A DNA stretch of 27,264 bases, taken from IMG/VR virus record IMGVR_UViG_3300042539_001642, positions 1 to 27,264 of that record. One strand, 5' to 3'. The translations under genes were made by a program, and so were the position numbers. Under the pieces are notes generated by a model. The model was not told where the DNA came from and did no database searches. It saw only the letters and a list, made by a program, of their open reading frames with translations. This DNA is from a virus. Below are positions 6,982-14,456 of this stretch, in pieces (the stretch's first letter is position 1; every line of letters starts with the position of its first letter).

Positions 6982-7163
6982 TGGAAACACTAAAAATAAT
7001 TAAAGACTTAGTGGAGAAACTATCTATTGACTCTACTAAAGTTTTTGAAAAGGGAAATAGAAGTGCGTCGGTCAGGGCCAGAAAATATGCACAAGAAATC
7101 AGAGAAATAATGCCTAAATTCAGGAAAGAAATTTTAAACGAAATTAAGAAAAATGATAATTAA
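6981..7163 (+). CDS. Histone H1 / Hc1-like small DNA-binding protein
   Basis: 60 residues. Residues ~20-52 (VFEKGNRSASVRARKYAQEI, then MPKFRKEILNEIKK) match the core pattern of the small Bacteroidota histone H1-like (Hc1 family) proteins, whose hallmark is EKGN-x-A-x-x-RARK followed by a basic KEFRK helix. These are nucleoid-associated proteins. The phage copy lacks the lysine-rich tail of chlamydial Hc1, as Bacteroidota members often do. It could coat or compact phage DNA or act on the host nucleoid. It overlaps the next gene by 11 bases. A promoter with an inverted repeat lies immediately upstream. Confidence 0.72.
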   Translation: METLKIIKDLVEKLSIDSTKVFEKGNRSASVRARKYAQEIREIMPKFRKEILNEIKKNDN

Positions 7164-7344
7164 TATCTCAATATTTCTTTCTGTTTTAAGTATAATTTAC
7201 TTACTAAGGTTTCTTTTTGAATTTTGCATAAAGTTTTTTTCTGAGGAACCCACTATCATAAAAATCTCAAAAACGGATGTTGTTTTTTTATATTTATCGA
7301 TTTCATATTTAATAACCTTTATAATTGTTTGGCCAAATGTTTGA
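7153..7344 (+). CDS. Small two-helix membrane protein
   Basis: 63 residues with two hydrophobic segments, about 3-29 (ISIFLSVLSIIYLLRFLFEF) and 42-60 (VVFLYLSISYLITFIIVW). They are separated by a short loop, FFSEEPTIIKISKTD. No family recognised. Small two-span proteins in phages include holins and superinfection-exclusion proteins, but nothing here picks one. It overlaps the Hc1-like gene by 11 bases and the next gene by 8, so it is part of one translational string. Confidence 0.6.
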   Translation: MIINISIFLSVLSIIYLLRFLFEFCIKFFSEEPTIIKISKTDVVFLYLSISYLITFIIVWPNV

Positions 7345-7792
7345 TAGTATAAGATTTTTAAGACCATATTTTTTCTCTTTAAGAGAAATCGAAAATAATG
7401 TTAGTTTGGATATAAAACTACCCGTTACATGGAAATTTGAAACAATTATATCGCAATATAAATCGGTAAAATACAAAGTTCAAGATAAGAATGAAAAATT
7501 TAATTTGGTATCGATTATAAGTAATGCGACCGCTGATGGATATGAAATAGCATTTTCTTGTGCAAACGAAATAATTACAGTTAATAAAGAGAATGAAGAA
7601 AAACAAAAACTTTTGCAATCAAAAATAAAAGAACTTGAAATTTTATTTCAGCACCAATCTTTGGAAAAATTAAGAGACTTATCATTTATAGAAAATGCAA
7701 GACAAGAGAATACAACAGGGATTAGAATGGTTGATGAAGGAAGTGGAGAAGGACAATTTGGAAATCAAGACGATAAAGAATCAGATGATTGA
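7337..7792 (+). CDS. Unknown protein with central coiled coil
   Basis: 151 residues from ATG 7337. A TTG four codons upstream is less likely because ATG 7337 gives the usual 8-base overlap (ATGTTTGA) with the previous stop. The N-terminal half looks globular (VSLDIKLPVTWKFETIISQY, then KYKVQDKNEKFNLVSIISNA). A coiled coil follows (ENEEKQKLLQSKIKELEILF), and the tail is acidic and Gly-rich (GSGEGQFGNQDDKESDD). Function not recognised. A tail of this kind often binds a partner protein. Confidence 0.6.
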   Translation: MFDSIRFLRPYFFSLREIENNVSLDIKLPVTWKFETIISQYKSVKYKVQDKNEKFNLVSIISNATADGYEIAFSCANEIITVNKENEEKQKLLQSKIKELEILFQHQSLEKLRDLSFIENARQENTTGIRMVDEGSGEGQFGNQDDKESDD

Positions 7793-7901
7793 CGAAATAA
7801 AAAAAATAGATAAAACAAAAATGTTTACCCCAAAACAAAAAAATAAAATTGGTTTTTGGGAAAAAATATCAATAATACTTGGTTATGGAAAAAAAAGGTG
7901 A
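7785..7901 (+). CDS. Very small basic protein, 38 residues
   Basis: I chose ATG 7785 over the in-frame ATG at 7695, because 7695 lies deep inside the previous gene. ATG 7785 gives the same 8-base overlap (ATGATTGA) seen at the preceding junction. The product is strongly basic (MFTPKQKNKIGFWEKISIIL, ending GYGKKR) with an amphipathic helix. Not recognised beyond being the kind of small protein found in this position in related-looking phages. Possible peptide regulator or host-takeover protein; no evidence. Confidence 0.5.
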   Translation: MIDEIKKIDKTKMFTPKQKNKIGFWEKISIILGYGKKR

Positions 7902-8118
7902 ATTACTAAACCAAATAGCAATAATATCGGATTTAATTGAAAAGATGAATTTAAAAAAAATCTCATCTACAATTGTTTTTGAATTGGAGAATGATGTTTT
8001 TGAATCTACTTTCAAATACGTTAATAAGTTACAACAAAACAATATGATTAAACCCAATAAAACATTCACAATTAAAATTGGTGAAGTTGATATCATCTTT
8101 AATAAGAGTAGTGTCTAA
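7885..8118 (+). CDS. Unknown small protein, 77 residues
   Basis: The start is ATG 7885; a TTG two codons upstream is less likely. It begins inside the end of the previous gene (17-base overlap). The N-terminal half is helical (ELLNQIAIISDLIEKMNLKK) and the C-terminal half strand-like (KTFTIKIGEVDIIFNKSSV). No motif recognised. It is the last of the plus-strand small-gene string and converges with a minus-strand gene, overlapping it by 20 bases, so no terminator separates them. Confidence 0.55.
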   Translation: MEKKGELLNQIAIISDLIEKMNLKKISSTIVFELENDVFESTFKYVNKLQQNNMIKPNKTFTIKIGEVDIIFNKSSV

Positions 8119-8737
8119 ATAGTTCTCTTCTCTTATATCCCTTTTCTTCTAAAATTTTATATAGATTTTTTCTTTGAATTGTTGTGATATCTCGAACAAA
8201 AATAAAGTTTGTTTTCTTTTTTTTCAAAACATCTTCTCTTATTAGTTCAAATAATCTTGATGCATCTTTTATATTTTTATTTCCAAATAAAAATATTTCA
8301 TCGTCAATTTGCACAAATACTTTGTTATTTAAAGTGAAAATTTGACCGATACCGTTCATTGATAATATTTGTTCTAAAACTTCGTGATATCTAATCCTCG
8401 ATTTTTTTTGAAAATCATATATTAATTCCTCTTTCCAATAAGGTATTATTTCTTTAATTCTATATTTTTCATTCTCTATTTTAGCCTCAACCAATCTTCC
8501 TAAACTATCTCTAACATACGTATTTTTTGCCCACCTATTGTTCGTAAAAATTAATGCCAATTCAAATATGGCATCTTGATTTCTTTTTGTTATCTGTAGC
8601 TGTACAAATCTGGGTTTTCTTTCTGTTTTATATTCATACCAATGTTCATAGATAGTTGTCCTTTTCATAGAACGACTAAAAATTTTTATTCTTTTTTTGT
8701 TACAAAATAAAACAATGAAATATTTTCCTTTTTTCAT
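8099..8737 (-). CDS. Conserved phage-type protein of unknown function, 212 residues
   Basis: A basic, globular-looking protein (KRTTIYEHWYEYKTERKPRF, then IKEIIPYWKEELIYDF, QIFTLNNKVFVQIDDEIFLF and FVRDITTIQRKNLYKILEEK). I recognise the overall pattern as recurring in phages of marine and freshwater Bacteroidota, but know no function. It has no signal peptide. Its ATG overlaps the stop of the small upstream minus-strand gene (ATGA, 8734-8737), so the two are coupled. It runs against the plus-strand operon, with tail-to-tail overlap at 8099-8118. Confidence 0.65.
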   Translation of the reverse strand: MKKGKYFIVLFCNKKRIKIFSRSMKRTTIYEHWYEYKTERKPRFVQLQITKRNQDAIFELALIFTNNRWAKNTYVRDSLGRLVEAKIENEKYRIKEIIPYWKEELIYDFQKKSRIRYHEVLEQILSMNGIGQIFTLNNKVFVQIDDEIFLFGNKNIKDASRLFELIREDVLKKKKTNFIFVRDITTIQRKNLYKILEEKGYKRRELFRHYSY

Positions 8738-8898
8738 ATGAATAGTTTAATTAAAGAAAAAAAACCATATATACCAAACATACTCCATACTACTATAAAT
8801 ATTTTTACAACATTTTCCATTTTATTTGTGGCATGGTTTACACTACCAATGGTTACTGGTGATGATTGTTTTTTCTTTTTACACGATTGACATGACAT
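8734..8898 (-). CDS. Small single-helix membrane protein with CxxCK4 N-terminus
   Basis: 54 residues. The product starts MSCQSCKKKKQ, continues with a short polar linker, has one membrane helix (KIFIVVWSMFGIYGFFSLIK) and ends KLFI. The stop and the start of the next minus-strand gene overlap as ATGA, which supports it as a real gene. Nothing else fills 8738-8993. The N-terminal CxxC followed by four Lys resembles the start of the small protein at 17425-17613 (GCGCKK). Function unknown; a membrane anchor with a metal- or thiol-binding head is possible. Confidence 0.7.
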   Translation of the reverse strand: MSCQSCKKKKQSSPVTIGSVNHATNKMENVVKIFIVVWSMFGIYGFFSLIKLFI

Positions 8899-8944
8899 AA
8901 TGTTAATAATTTACACATTAAATAAGTATTTATCAATTAACTAT

Positions 8945-8975
8945 TTTGATTTATGTTTTTTTTTGGTTATATTTT
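8945..8975 (+). promoter_or_regulatory. Bacteroidota-type promoter for the D12 methyltransferase
   Basis: TTTG (8945-8948), a 19-base spacer and TATATTTT (8968-8975) match the TTTG-N19-TAnnTTTG layout in all but the final G. Transcription should start near 8982, about 12 bases before the ATG at 8994. On the other strand this intergenic region (8899-8993) also holds a GATAAATA word upstream of the minus-strand small gene, too weak to call. Confidence 0.5.
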
Positions 8976-8993
8976 ATCTACAATTAATCGATA

Positions 8994-9884
8994 ATGATAA
9001 GTTATATTGGAGGAAAGGCCAGAATCGGTAAATGGATTGTACCATATATACCAAATGATATAGAAACATACGTAGAGGGTTTCTCGGGTATGTTCTGGGT
9101 GTTTTTTAACATGGACTTGGATAAGTATCCAAATTTAAAAACGGTCGTTTATAACGACTATAATAGGTTAAATGCAAATCTATTTAAATGTTCAAAACAA
9201 TATGATAAACTATGGGAAGAATTATCTAAATACCCATGCCAACAATTAGGTGTTGAAGATACTCCTCCTGAATATGAAAACATGTTTAATGAGTACCAAA
9301 AAGAGGTTTTTAATAGTGATTTGGTGATTGGAGAAGAACCGAATTTTGAAATTGCTGCAAAATATGTTTATGTTTTAACTCAAGTTTTTTCTGGTTCAAA
9401 ACCGGAAACATCAAAATATACGGACTATAAAGGTAAATATAGGTGTAAGGTTTTGATTTTTATGGACAAGTTAAAACACCCAAAATATAGAGAACATCTT
9501 GACAGAATAACTTTTATCGAAAATCAAGATTTTGAAACTGTAATAGAAAAATACGACTCACCAACAACATATTTTTACATGGACCCACCGTATTGGAAAA
9601 CTGAGAACTATTATTCAAATCATGTTTTTACAAGAAAAGACCACTTTAGGTTATCAAAGTCTTTATCTAATATCTCAGGTAAATTTAGTTTGTCGTATTA
9701 TGAATTTGAAGACTTACATCTTTGGTACCCAACAGATGGTACCGCAATAAACTCAAAAGGACAAATGTTACTTTTCCAACCAATTAAATATAGATGGGAA
9801 CAACAAACATTTAAAAAAGCGGCAGCGGCTAAAAAAGATGGTACTCAAAATGACGGTGTTGAATTACTTATTATGAATTATTAG
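8994..9884 (+). CDS. D12-class N6-adenine DNA methyltransferase (Dam-like)
   Basis: 296 residues, the usual size. It methylates adenine at N6 in double-stranded DNA using S-adenosylmethionine. The SAM-binding motif is at the N-terminus (YIGGKARIGKWIVPYI, residues 4-19, with FxGK replaced by YIGGK), followed by EGFSGMFWVFF. The catalytic motif DPPY lies at residues 197-200, giving the D12 (alpha) motif order. The sequence recognised cannot be read from the gene. In a phage it may protect DNA from host restriction or mark phage DNA. It has its own promoter and is followed after two bases by the next gene. Confidence 0.9.
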   Translation: MISYIGGKARIGKWIVPYIPNDIETYVEGFSGMFWVFFNMDLDKYPNLKTVVYNDYNRLNANLFKCSKQYDKLWEELSKYPCQQLGVEDTPPEYENMFNEYQKEVFNSDLVIGEEPNFEIAAKYVYVLTQVFSGSKPETSKYTDYKGKYRCKVLIFMDKLKHPKYREHLDRITFIENQDFETVIEKYDSPTTYFYMDPPYWKTENYYSNHVFTRKDHFRLSKSLSNISGKFSLSYYEFEDLHLWYPTDGTAINSKGQMLLFQPIKYRWEQQTFKKAAAAKKDGTQNDGVELLIMNY

Positions 9885-9886
9885 TA

Positions 9887-10180
9887 ATGAATTTCTCTAA
9901 TGAAGTATTAATCTACATACAAACACTAAAAAATTTCTTTAATACAAATGAAGAAGCAAAAGTGTATTTTTTGTCTAATTTAAATGAAAATGAATTTTTT
10001 GACGCGATAATGAAAACTGCACAAAATAATTTTGAAAAAAATGGTGAACCAAATTTAACAGTGGAGCAGTTTGAGTTTTTAAGAAAATTATTGGTTACAT
10101 TTAATAAATTAGAGGAAGAAAATCAAGAAAACTTCATATTTGATTTTAAATCAAAAAACTTTAAATTTTACTACAAATAA
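9887..10180 (+). CDS. Unknown helical protein, 97 residues
   Basis: Not recognised. It is all-helical in appearance (VLIYIQTLKNFFNTNEEAKV, then EQFEFLRKLLVTFNKLEEEN) and ends FDFKSKNFKFYYK. It begins two bases after the methyltransferase stop. The same frame stays open for another 30 codons after the TAA at 10178-10180, and that stretch reads like protein (next entry), so this gene may be a shortened form of a longer one. Confidence 0.6.
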   Translation: MNFSNEVLIYIQTLKNFFNTNEEAKVYFLSNLNENEFFDAIMKTAQNNFEKNGEPNLTVEQFEFLRKLLVTFNKLEEENQENFIFDFKSKNFKFYYK

Positions 10181-10273
10181 AAAATAGTTGACAAACCAAC
10201 TTTACTTGTGGATATTTATAACATTGACGAGGAATTAACAAAAGTAGATAATAAACAAAAAATTAAATTTTAA
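10181..10273 (+). other. Protein-like open stretch in frame after the stop of the 97-residue gene
   Basis: After the TAA at 10178-10180 the same frame continues KIVDKPTLLVDIYNIDEELT and ends at TAA 10271-10273. It has no ATG; a GTG at 10208 would give a 21-residue peptide. The composition looks coding, so it could be stop readthrough, a recent nonsense mutation in a longer gene, or chance. The same DNA holds TTGACA (10188-10193) followed after 17 bases by GATATT (10211-10216), a possible promoter for thioredoxin. Confidence 0.35.
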
Positions 10274-10285
10274 AAAAAACAAAAA

Positions 10286-10591
10286 ATGATTACAGTAACA
10301 GTAGACGAATTAAATGAAATGAAAAAAAATGGAGAAAAAGTACTTGTCGACTTTTTCGCCTCTTGGTGTGGACCATGTAAAATGTTATTACCAAGATTAA
10401 CTGAAATGGAAACTGATTTTCCAAATGTTAAATTTGTTAAAATAGATGTTGACCAAAACAGAGAAGGTTCAATTGACTACGGAATTCGTGGTGTACCAAC
10501 CGTTCTAATTTTTAACGGTACAGAAGAACTATCGAGAACTAGTGGTGTAAGGCCCGACCAATTTTATAAAGAAATTTTAAACACCCTTTAA
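10286..10591 (+). CDS. trxA: Thioredoxin
   Basis: 101 residues, the normal thioredoxin length. It has the redox site WCGPC (Cys28 and Cys31), the preceding strand VLVDFFASW, the buried acid in FVKIDVDQN, and the cis-Pro motif RGVPTVLIF. It reduces disulfides in cytoplasmic proteins; in phages it usually feeds electrons to ribonucleotide reductase for dNTP synthesis. One base separates its stop from the glutaredoxin-like gene, so they form a redox pair. The leader is A-rich (aaaaaaaacaaaaaatg) without a Shine-Dalgarno. Confidence 0.94.
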   Translation: MITVTVDELNEMKKNGEKVLVDFFASWCGPCKMLLPRLTEMETDFPNVKFVKIDVDQNREGSIDYGIRGVPTVLIFNGTEELSRTSGVRPDQFYKEILNTL

Positions 10592-10592
10592 A

Positions 10593-10886
10593 ATGGCAAA
10601 TCAAGTATTACTTTTTACATTAAACGGATGTGGGCATTGTAAAACTCTAAAAGAAAGATTAAACAAAGAATCCTTACCATTCACCGAAGTTGAAGTTGGT
10701 AAAAATCAAGAATTATGGAATAAAATTGTTGAACAAACAAAAAATCAATTTTTACCAGCATTCTATATCAAACAAGAAGGGACTAATAAAGGCCCATTTT
10801 TCTGTCCTGAAAAAGATTTCAAAAGTGATGATGAGGCGGTTAATATTATCAAAGGGTATATGGTAAAAAAAGAATTGGGTAATTAA
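10593..10886 (+). CDS. Glutaredoxin-like thiol-disulfide protein
   Basis: 97 residues. An N-terminal strand VLLFTLNGCGHCKTLKERL carries the active site CGHC (Cys13, Cys16), and FLPAFYIK supplies the cis-Pro loop. CGHC is the motif of protein-disulfide-isomerase-type domains, not the CPYC of classic glutaredoxin, so the exact subfamily is uncertain. It is paired with thioredoxin and likely takes part in nucleotide reduction or redox control. It is the last plus-strand gene before the convergent sugar operon; only 11 bases separate the two. A short palindrome, TTTTACATTGTAAAA (10896-10910), sits at the junction. Confidence 0.8.
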   Translation: MANQVLLFTLNGCGHCKTLKERLNKESLPFTEVEVGKNQELWNKIVEQTKNQFLPAFYIKQEGTNKGPFFCPEKDFKSDDEAVNIIKGYMVKKELGN

Positions 10887-10897
10887 CTTTTCCCCTT

Positions 10898-11632
10898 TTA
10901 CATTGTAAAATCATCTTTACCTAATCTTGATTTAGCGCCAAGTTGGTTAATAAACCATCCTTTATATTGACCATATACTCCTGAGAAGTGACATGGTCCT
11001 AAGACACCAATCATTTTTTCAAAAATGTATCTATCACAATCTTTTGTTTGTGGTGATGGATACCATATATTATTATCAACAAACGCACTTCTACTAAATG
11101 AAACCTGAGAGCCATCAACCCTACACGATGGAGAAATTGGTTCCCTATAATGATTTAATGATGATGTATTAAAACTTTTATCTGAGGGTTCTTCTACAGA
11201 TTCACGATAAGTCTCAACCTCAGGATTAAAAAATTTAACATGAGAGTAACACCATGATTTATCTGAATTTTCATTGTAAAACTTATTTAAGTTGGTTAGA
11301 TAATCAGGAAACAACGCATCATCATCACACATAACAATAACGTAATTCGCGTCACTTTCTTGAATTGCTCGATTCATATATGCACCATGAATACTACCAC
11401 CTTGTCTTTTTTTATCTTCTGCGGTGTTGTTAATATAATAAAAAGTAAATTTATCAATGATTGAGGAGCAAACCTCTCTAACCACCTCTTCACCTTTATT
11501 AATTGACCCATCATCAATGAACCTAACTTCAAAATTTTTATAATTCAATTCCATAATCGAATTAAGGGCGTTTAAAACAATTTTTGGTCGTTCATAATAA
11601 ACCAATATGATTAAAAATTTATTCGTTTTCAT
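10898..11632 (-). CDS. Family 2 glycosyltransferase
   Basis: 244 residues from ATG 11632; a longer start at 11680 would overlap the SDR gene by 62 bases and lacks family support. It has a GT-A fold: an N-terminal strand KFLIILVYYERP, a nucleotide-sugar-binding acidic pair VRFIDDGS (residues 40-41) and the metal-binding triad MCDDDALFPDYL (103-105). It transfers an unknown sugar. It is the last gene of the seven-gene minus-strand operon and overlaps the SDR gene by 14 bases. Confidence 0.85.
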   Translation of the reverse strand: MKTNKFLIILVYYERPKIVLNALNSIMELNYKNFEVRFIDDGSINKGEEVVREVCSSIIDKFTFYYINNTAEDKKRQGGSIHGAYMNRAIQESDANYVIVMCDDDALFPDYLTNLNKFYNENSDKSWCYSHVKFFNPEVETYRESVEEPSDKSFNTSSLNHYREPISPSCRVDGSQVSFSRSAFVDNNIWYPSPQTKDCDRYIFEKMIGVLGPCHFSGVYGQYKGWFINQLGAKSRLGKDDFTM

Positions 11633-12263
11633 ATGCACCAGTAATAGATAAATTAGTTCCGTTAATATATTCGGTTTCAATGATTGTCGACACTAAGTTT
11701 GACATTTCACTAACCATACCAAGTCTTTTAAGAGGTATCATTTTTAAAACATTTGATAATACTTCTTGAGGTACTTTTTCCGTTAAGCCACCATCAAAAT
11801 ACCCTAATTGAATTGAGTTTGATGTGATTCCGTATTTAGAATTTTCTAACGAATATGTTCTGATTAGATTATCACAAAAAGACTTAGATGCCGAATATAT
11901 TCCTGTACCTCTAATTGGGTTTTTAGATAAGACCGATGAAATGTAAATCACCCTACCAAATTTTTTTTCTCTCATTTTTTCAGTAGAATGTCTTAATACA
12001 TTTAAGAAACCAAAAATATTTACACCAACCTGTTCCGTAACCATTTCATTTGTTTGTTTATGAATTAACCCATCGTAGTTTTTGACCGATAGGTAAATAA
12101 TAATATCAAAATCAATAGACTCCAAAAATTTTTTAACCCTAACTTCATCAGTCACATCGCATGTTTTCGAACCGATAGATATACATTCATATCTTTCACT
12201 AAGATATTCTTGCAATTTAGAACCTAAACCTCCGGTTCCACCAAATAATAAGATTTTTTTCAT
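11619..12263 (-). CDS. SDR-family NAD(P)-dependent oxidoreductase
   Basis: 214 residues. The Rossmann nucleotide-binding motif GGTGGLG is at residues 8-14. The catalytic Ser is in VIYISS (about 109-110), Tyr123 and Lys127 sit in YSASK, and the tail is NGTNLSITGAY as in FabG-like SDRs. It is somewhat short for the family (usually ~245). In this setting it probably reduces or oxidises a sugar or acyl group for glycan synthesis. It abuts the dioxygenase gene with no gap, the ATG following its stop directly. Substrate unknown. Confidence 0.9.
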   Translation of the reverse strand: MKKILLFGGTGGLGSKLQEYLSERYECISIGSKTCDVTDEVRVKKFLESIDFDIIIYLSVKNYDGLIHKQTNEMVTEQVGVNIFGFLNVLRHSTEKMREKKFGRVIYISSVLSKNPIRGTGIYSASKSFCDNLIRTYSLENSKYGITSNSIQLGYFDGGLTEKVPQEVLSNVLKMIPLKRLGMVSEMSNLVSTIIETEYINGTNLSITGAYENE

Positions 12264-13145
12264 TTATTTATTGTGTTTATATTCTCTTATGTTTTTTTCT
12301 GTAATGTTCTTTTTTGAAAATTCACCTTTCCATGCTTCTGAAAACATTGGTGAATAGTACACATCACAATCGTCATAGTAATAATGAGTTACCTGTGAGT
12401 AACGAGTACTATTCGGGTCTCTAATAACGTCGCCACCATGAATTAAATTTGATACCCATAAAAGTGCTTGACCTTTTTTACAAATTAAAGGTTTAACTTC
12501 CAATTTTTGAACATCAACTAATTGTCTAATAAATTCTTCATATTCTGAATAACTATCGAATTGTTTACCATACTCAGGAACTTTAATTTTTAGGTCGTAA
12601 AAATCAAATATTGGTAGCTTATGTGAACCCGGTACATAGAGTAATGAACCGTTTTGGTCCGTCATATCTTCTAATGCAACCCAAACCGCCGTTAACCATC
12701 TATGTGGCATGGAATCAAAATGTATTAAATCACTATGTAGTGGTTGATTTGAACCATAATTAAAGGTTATTGTTTGAAATGGGTACGGTTCTCTCTTATA
12801 AAATAACCTAAGAATATCCATAACAATAGGATTTAAAGAAAGAGATTGTAACATTTCACTTTCTTTCCAACCTTCAAATATTCTTTTACCTTTAGAATAA
12901 TGATACCCATCCGCTTGGGTAACCACTGTATCTTGTTCATTTAATCTATCAATTTCTTTTTTAAAGTTATCTATTTGTTCATCGGTCAAACCCAAATCTA
13001 AAACGATATAACCATCTCGGTTAAGTTTATACGCTAATTCTTTTTGTTCTTCGGTTAAATCCTGATGTTTAATTAATTCATTAAAAAATGGGGATTCAAA
13101 CCACGGCCAATTCATCGCCTCGGAATCTTGTTTATAATTTTTCAT
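12264..13145 (-). CDS. Phytanoyl-CoA dioxygenase-like Fe(II)/2-oxoglutarate oxygenase
   Basis: 293 residues, a typical PhyH length. The iron-binding triad is visible: His137 and Asp139 in QPLHSDLIHF, and the distal His236 in LIHGGDV. Arg248 (DPNSTRYSQVTHYY) is placed to bind 2-oxoglutarate. Such enzymes hydroxylate or rearrange small molecules and occur in sugar and secondary-metabolite clusters. Here it likely hydroxylates a sugar or its acyl decoration. It lies between a glycosyltransferase and the SDR gene in one operon; the next stop is two bases away. Substrate cannot be deduced. Confidence 0.88.
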   Translation of the reverse strand: MKNYKQDSEAMNWPWFESPFFNELIKHQDLTEEQKELAYKLNRDGYIVLDLGLTDEQIDNFKKEIDRLNEQDTVVTQADGYHYSKGKRIFEGWKESEMLQSLSLNPIVMDILRLFYKREPYPFQTITFNYGSNQPLHSDLIHFDSMPHRWLTAVWVALEDMTDQNGSLLYVPGSHKLPIFDFYDLKIKVPEYGKQFDSYSEYEEFIRQLVDVQKLEVKPLICKKGQALLWVSNLIHGGDVIRDPNSTRYSQVTHYYYDDCDVYYSPMFSEAWKGEFSKKNITEKNIREYKHNK

Positions 13146-13147
13146 TT

Positions 13148-13906
13148 TTAAAAACCTACTTTATAAATTATTTCTAATTCTTCGTTATTTTTTACATAAT
13201 TATTTTTTTGACCTGCATGAGATTGGAAATTTAAACAATATGGAGAATATGACGGGTGATTTTTAATTTCCATACCTAACCTAACAAATCTATTAGTAAA
13301 ATCAATTTCATATTTTTCAAGTTTATCATATCCATCATTTAAACTTGATGTCATATTTAAAAAATTTTTAATTTCATCAATCGACCTTGATTGTAAAAAT
13401 TTATTAGTTGAAGTTAATCCACAACCACCACCAGAGTGTTTCGGGTGAAATGAAATTGACATTGGAGCCAATGAAACAAATCCTAAATTATCATCACTAT
13501 CTAAAAAGTCAATGAAATCTTTCATATATTCGTTCTTATAAACTAAAACATCGTCTTCACAAAAAAACCAATAATCATAGTCGTTTTTGTATTTTAAAAA
13601 CATATCATAATAACCTCCAAAAGAACCTCCTTTATTGTCTCTACTCTCCACAATAATTTTACCGTTTTTTGTTTCAACATTGTGATATGAATTTAATATA
13701 TTGTTACTTTCAATATTGTTGCAATTATTGTTAACAATAATAACATCTGTCGGTACACCATTTTCAATATTGAGTTCGTTTTCAATCATTAGTTTTAAAA
13801 ACTCAATTACGTTTTGTGGTGTATTGTAAACCGACCTTCTGTTACCAAAATATGTGCAAATAATCTTTGCACATGTTTTATTTTTGTTTGATGAAATTTG
13901 GGTCAT
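13148..13906 (-). CDS. Glycosyltransferase-like protein (GT-A fold)
   Basis: 252 residues. An N-terminal strand AKIICTYFGNRR begins the fold, and a typical acidic site WFFCEDDVLVY lies at residues 117-119, as in family 2-type glycosyltransferases. A Gly/His-rich segment, FHPKHSGGGCGLTST, is unusual and may form the acceptor or metal site. The nucleotide-sugar pair expected near residue 40-60 is replaced by VIIVNNNCN, so this is a divergent member. It overlaps the acyltransferase end by 29 bases. Confidence 0.72.
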   Translation of the reverse strand: MTQISSNKNKTCAKIICTYFGNRRSVYNTPQNVIEFLKLMIENELNIENGVPTDVIIVNNNCNNIESNNILNSYHNVETKNGKIIVESRDNKGGSFGGYYDMFLKYKNDYDYWFFCEDDVLVYKNEYMKDFIDFLDSDDNLGFVSLAPMSISFHPKHSGGGCGLTSTNKFLQSRSIDEIKNFLNMTSSLNDGYDKLEKYEIDFTNRFVRLGMEIKNHPSYSPYCLNFQSHAGQKNNYVKNNEELEIIYKVGF

Positions 13907-14444
13907 TTGATAATTTAATTACGTTTTCCTTATTTCTGGATTTATGAAATTTTAAAGGATTACCAATATACACCGACCATTCGTTTAATTCCGATTTTGA
14001 ATAAACAAAACTACTGGCACCAATTGTACAACCTTCAGGGAAAGTTACACCTGGTAAAACAACAACGTCTGAGGCGATTCCCGAATAATTTTCAAATTTG
14101 ATATCACCCCTAAAGATTTTATTGTTACCCCAAAATTCATTTACGGGTCCAAAATCACCACTGTAATCTTCGGATGCGCAAAATAACTTTGAACCATAAC
14201 CAATAAAATTCCATTTTCCTAGTGTTATTTTATGTTGTGTACCACCACCTAAAACAGCATGTGAACATATCTGAGCATATTCCCCAACTTCTAATGCGGT
14301 GGTTATTAAACAAAATGGGTCTATTCTTACATTATCACCCAAATAAACATTTTTTGGATTTGTGAATATTACATTGTGACCAATAAAGACATTACTACCA
14401 CAATAACCCAAATCCTTTTTTATTTCTTCATTCCATCCAACCAT
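13878..14444 (-). CDS. Left-handed beta-helix (hexapeptide) acyltransferase
   Basis: 188 residues with repeated hexapeptide-like turns: GSNVFIGHNVIF, VYLGDNVRID, EVGEYAQICSHAV, then FIGYGSKLFC and CTIGASSFVYS. The C-terminal IGNPLKFHKSR is typical of sugar O- or N-acetyltransferases of the WbbJ/VatD-like class. Next to a DegT aminotransferase it most simply acylates the new amino group of a nucleotide sugar, as in VioA/VioB-type pairs. No acceptor specificity can be read. Only 12 bases separate it from the aminotransferase. Confidence 0.87.
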   Translation of the reverse strand: MVGWNEEIKKDLGYCGSNVFIGHNVIFTNPKNVYLGDNVRIDPFCLITTALEVGEYAQICSHAVLGGGTQHKITLGKWNFIGYGSKLFCASEDYSGDFGPVNEFWGNNKIFRGDIKFENYSGIASDVVVLPGVTFPEGCTIGASSFVYSKSELNEWSVYIGNPLKFHKSRNKENVIKLSNDPNFIKQK

Positions 14445-14456
14445 ATCATTACTATT

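Noticed and set aside
10886-10912. Terminator at the convergent junction between the redox genes and the sugar operon
   Set aside because: The TTTTACATTGTAAAA palindrome has a one-base centre and cannot fold as a hairpin terminator, and the GGG/CCCC pairing nearby is too weak.
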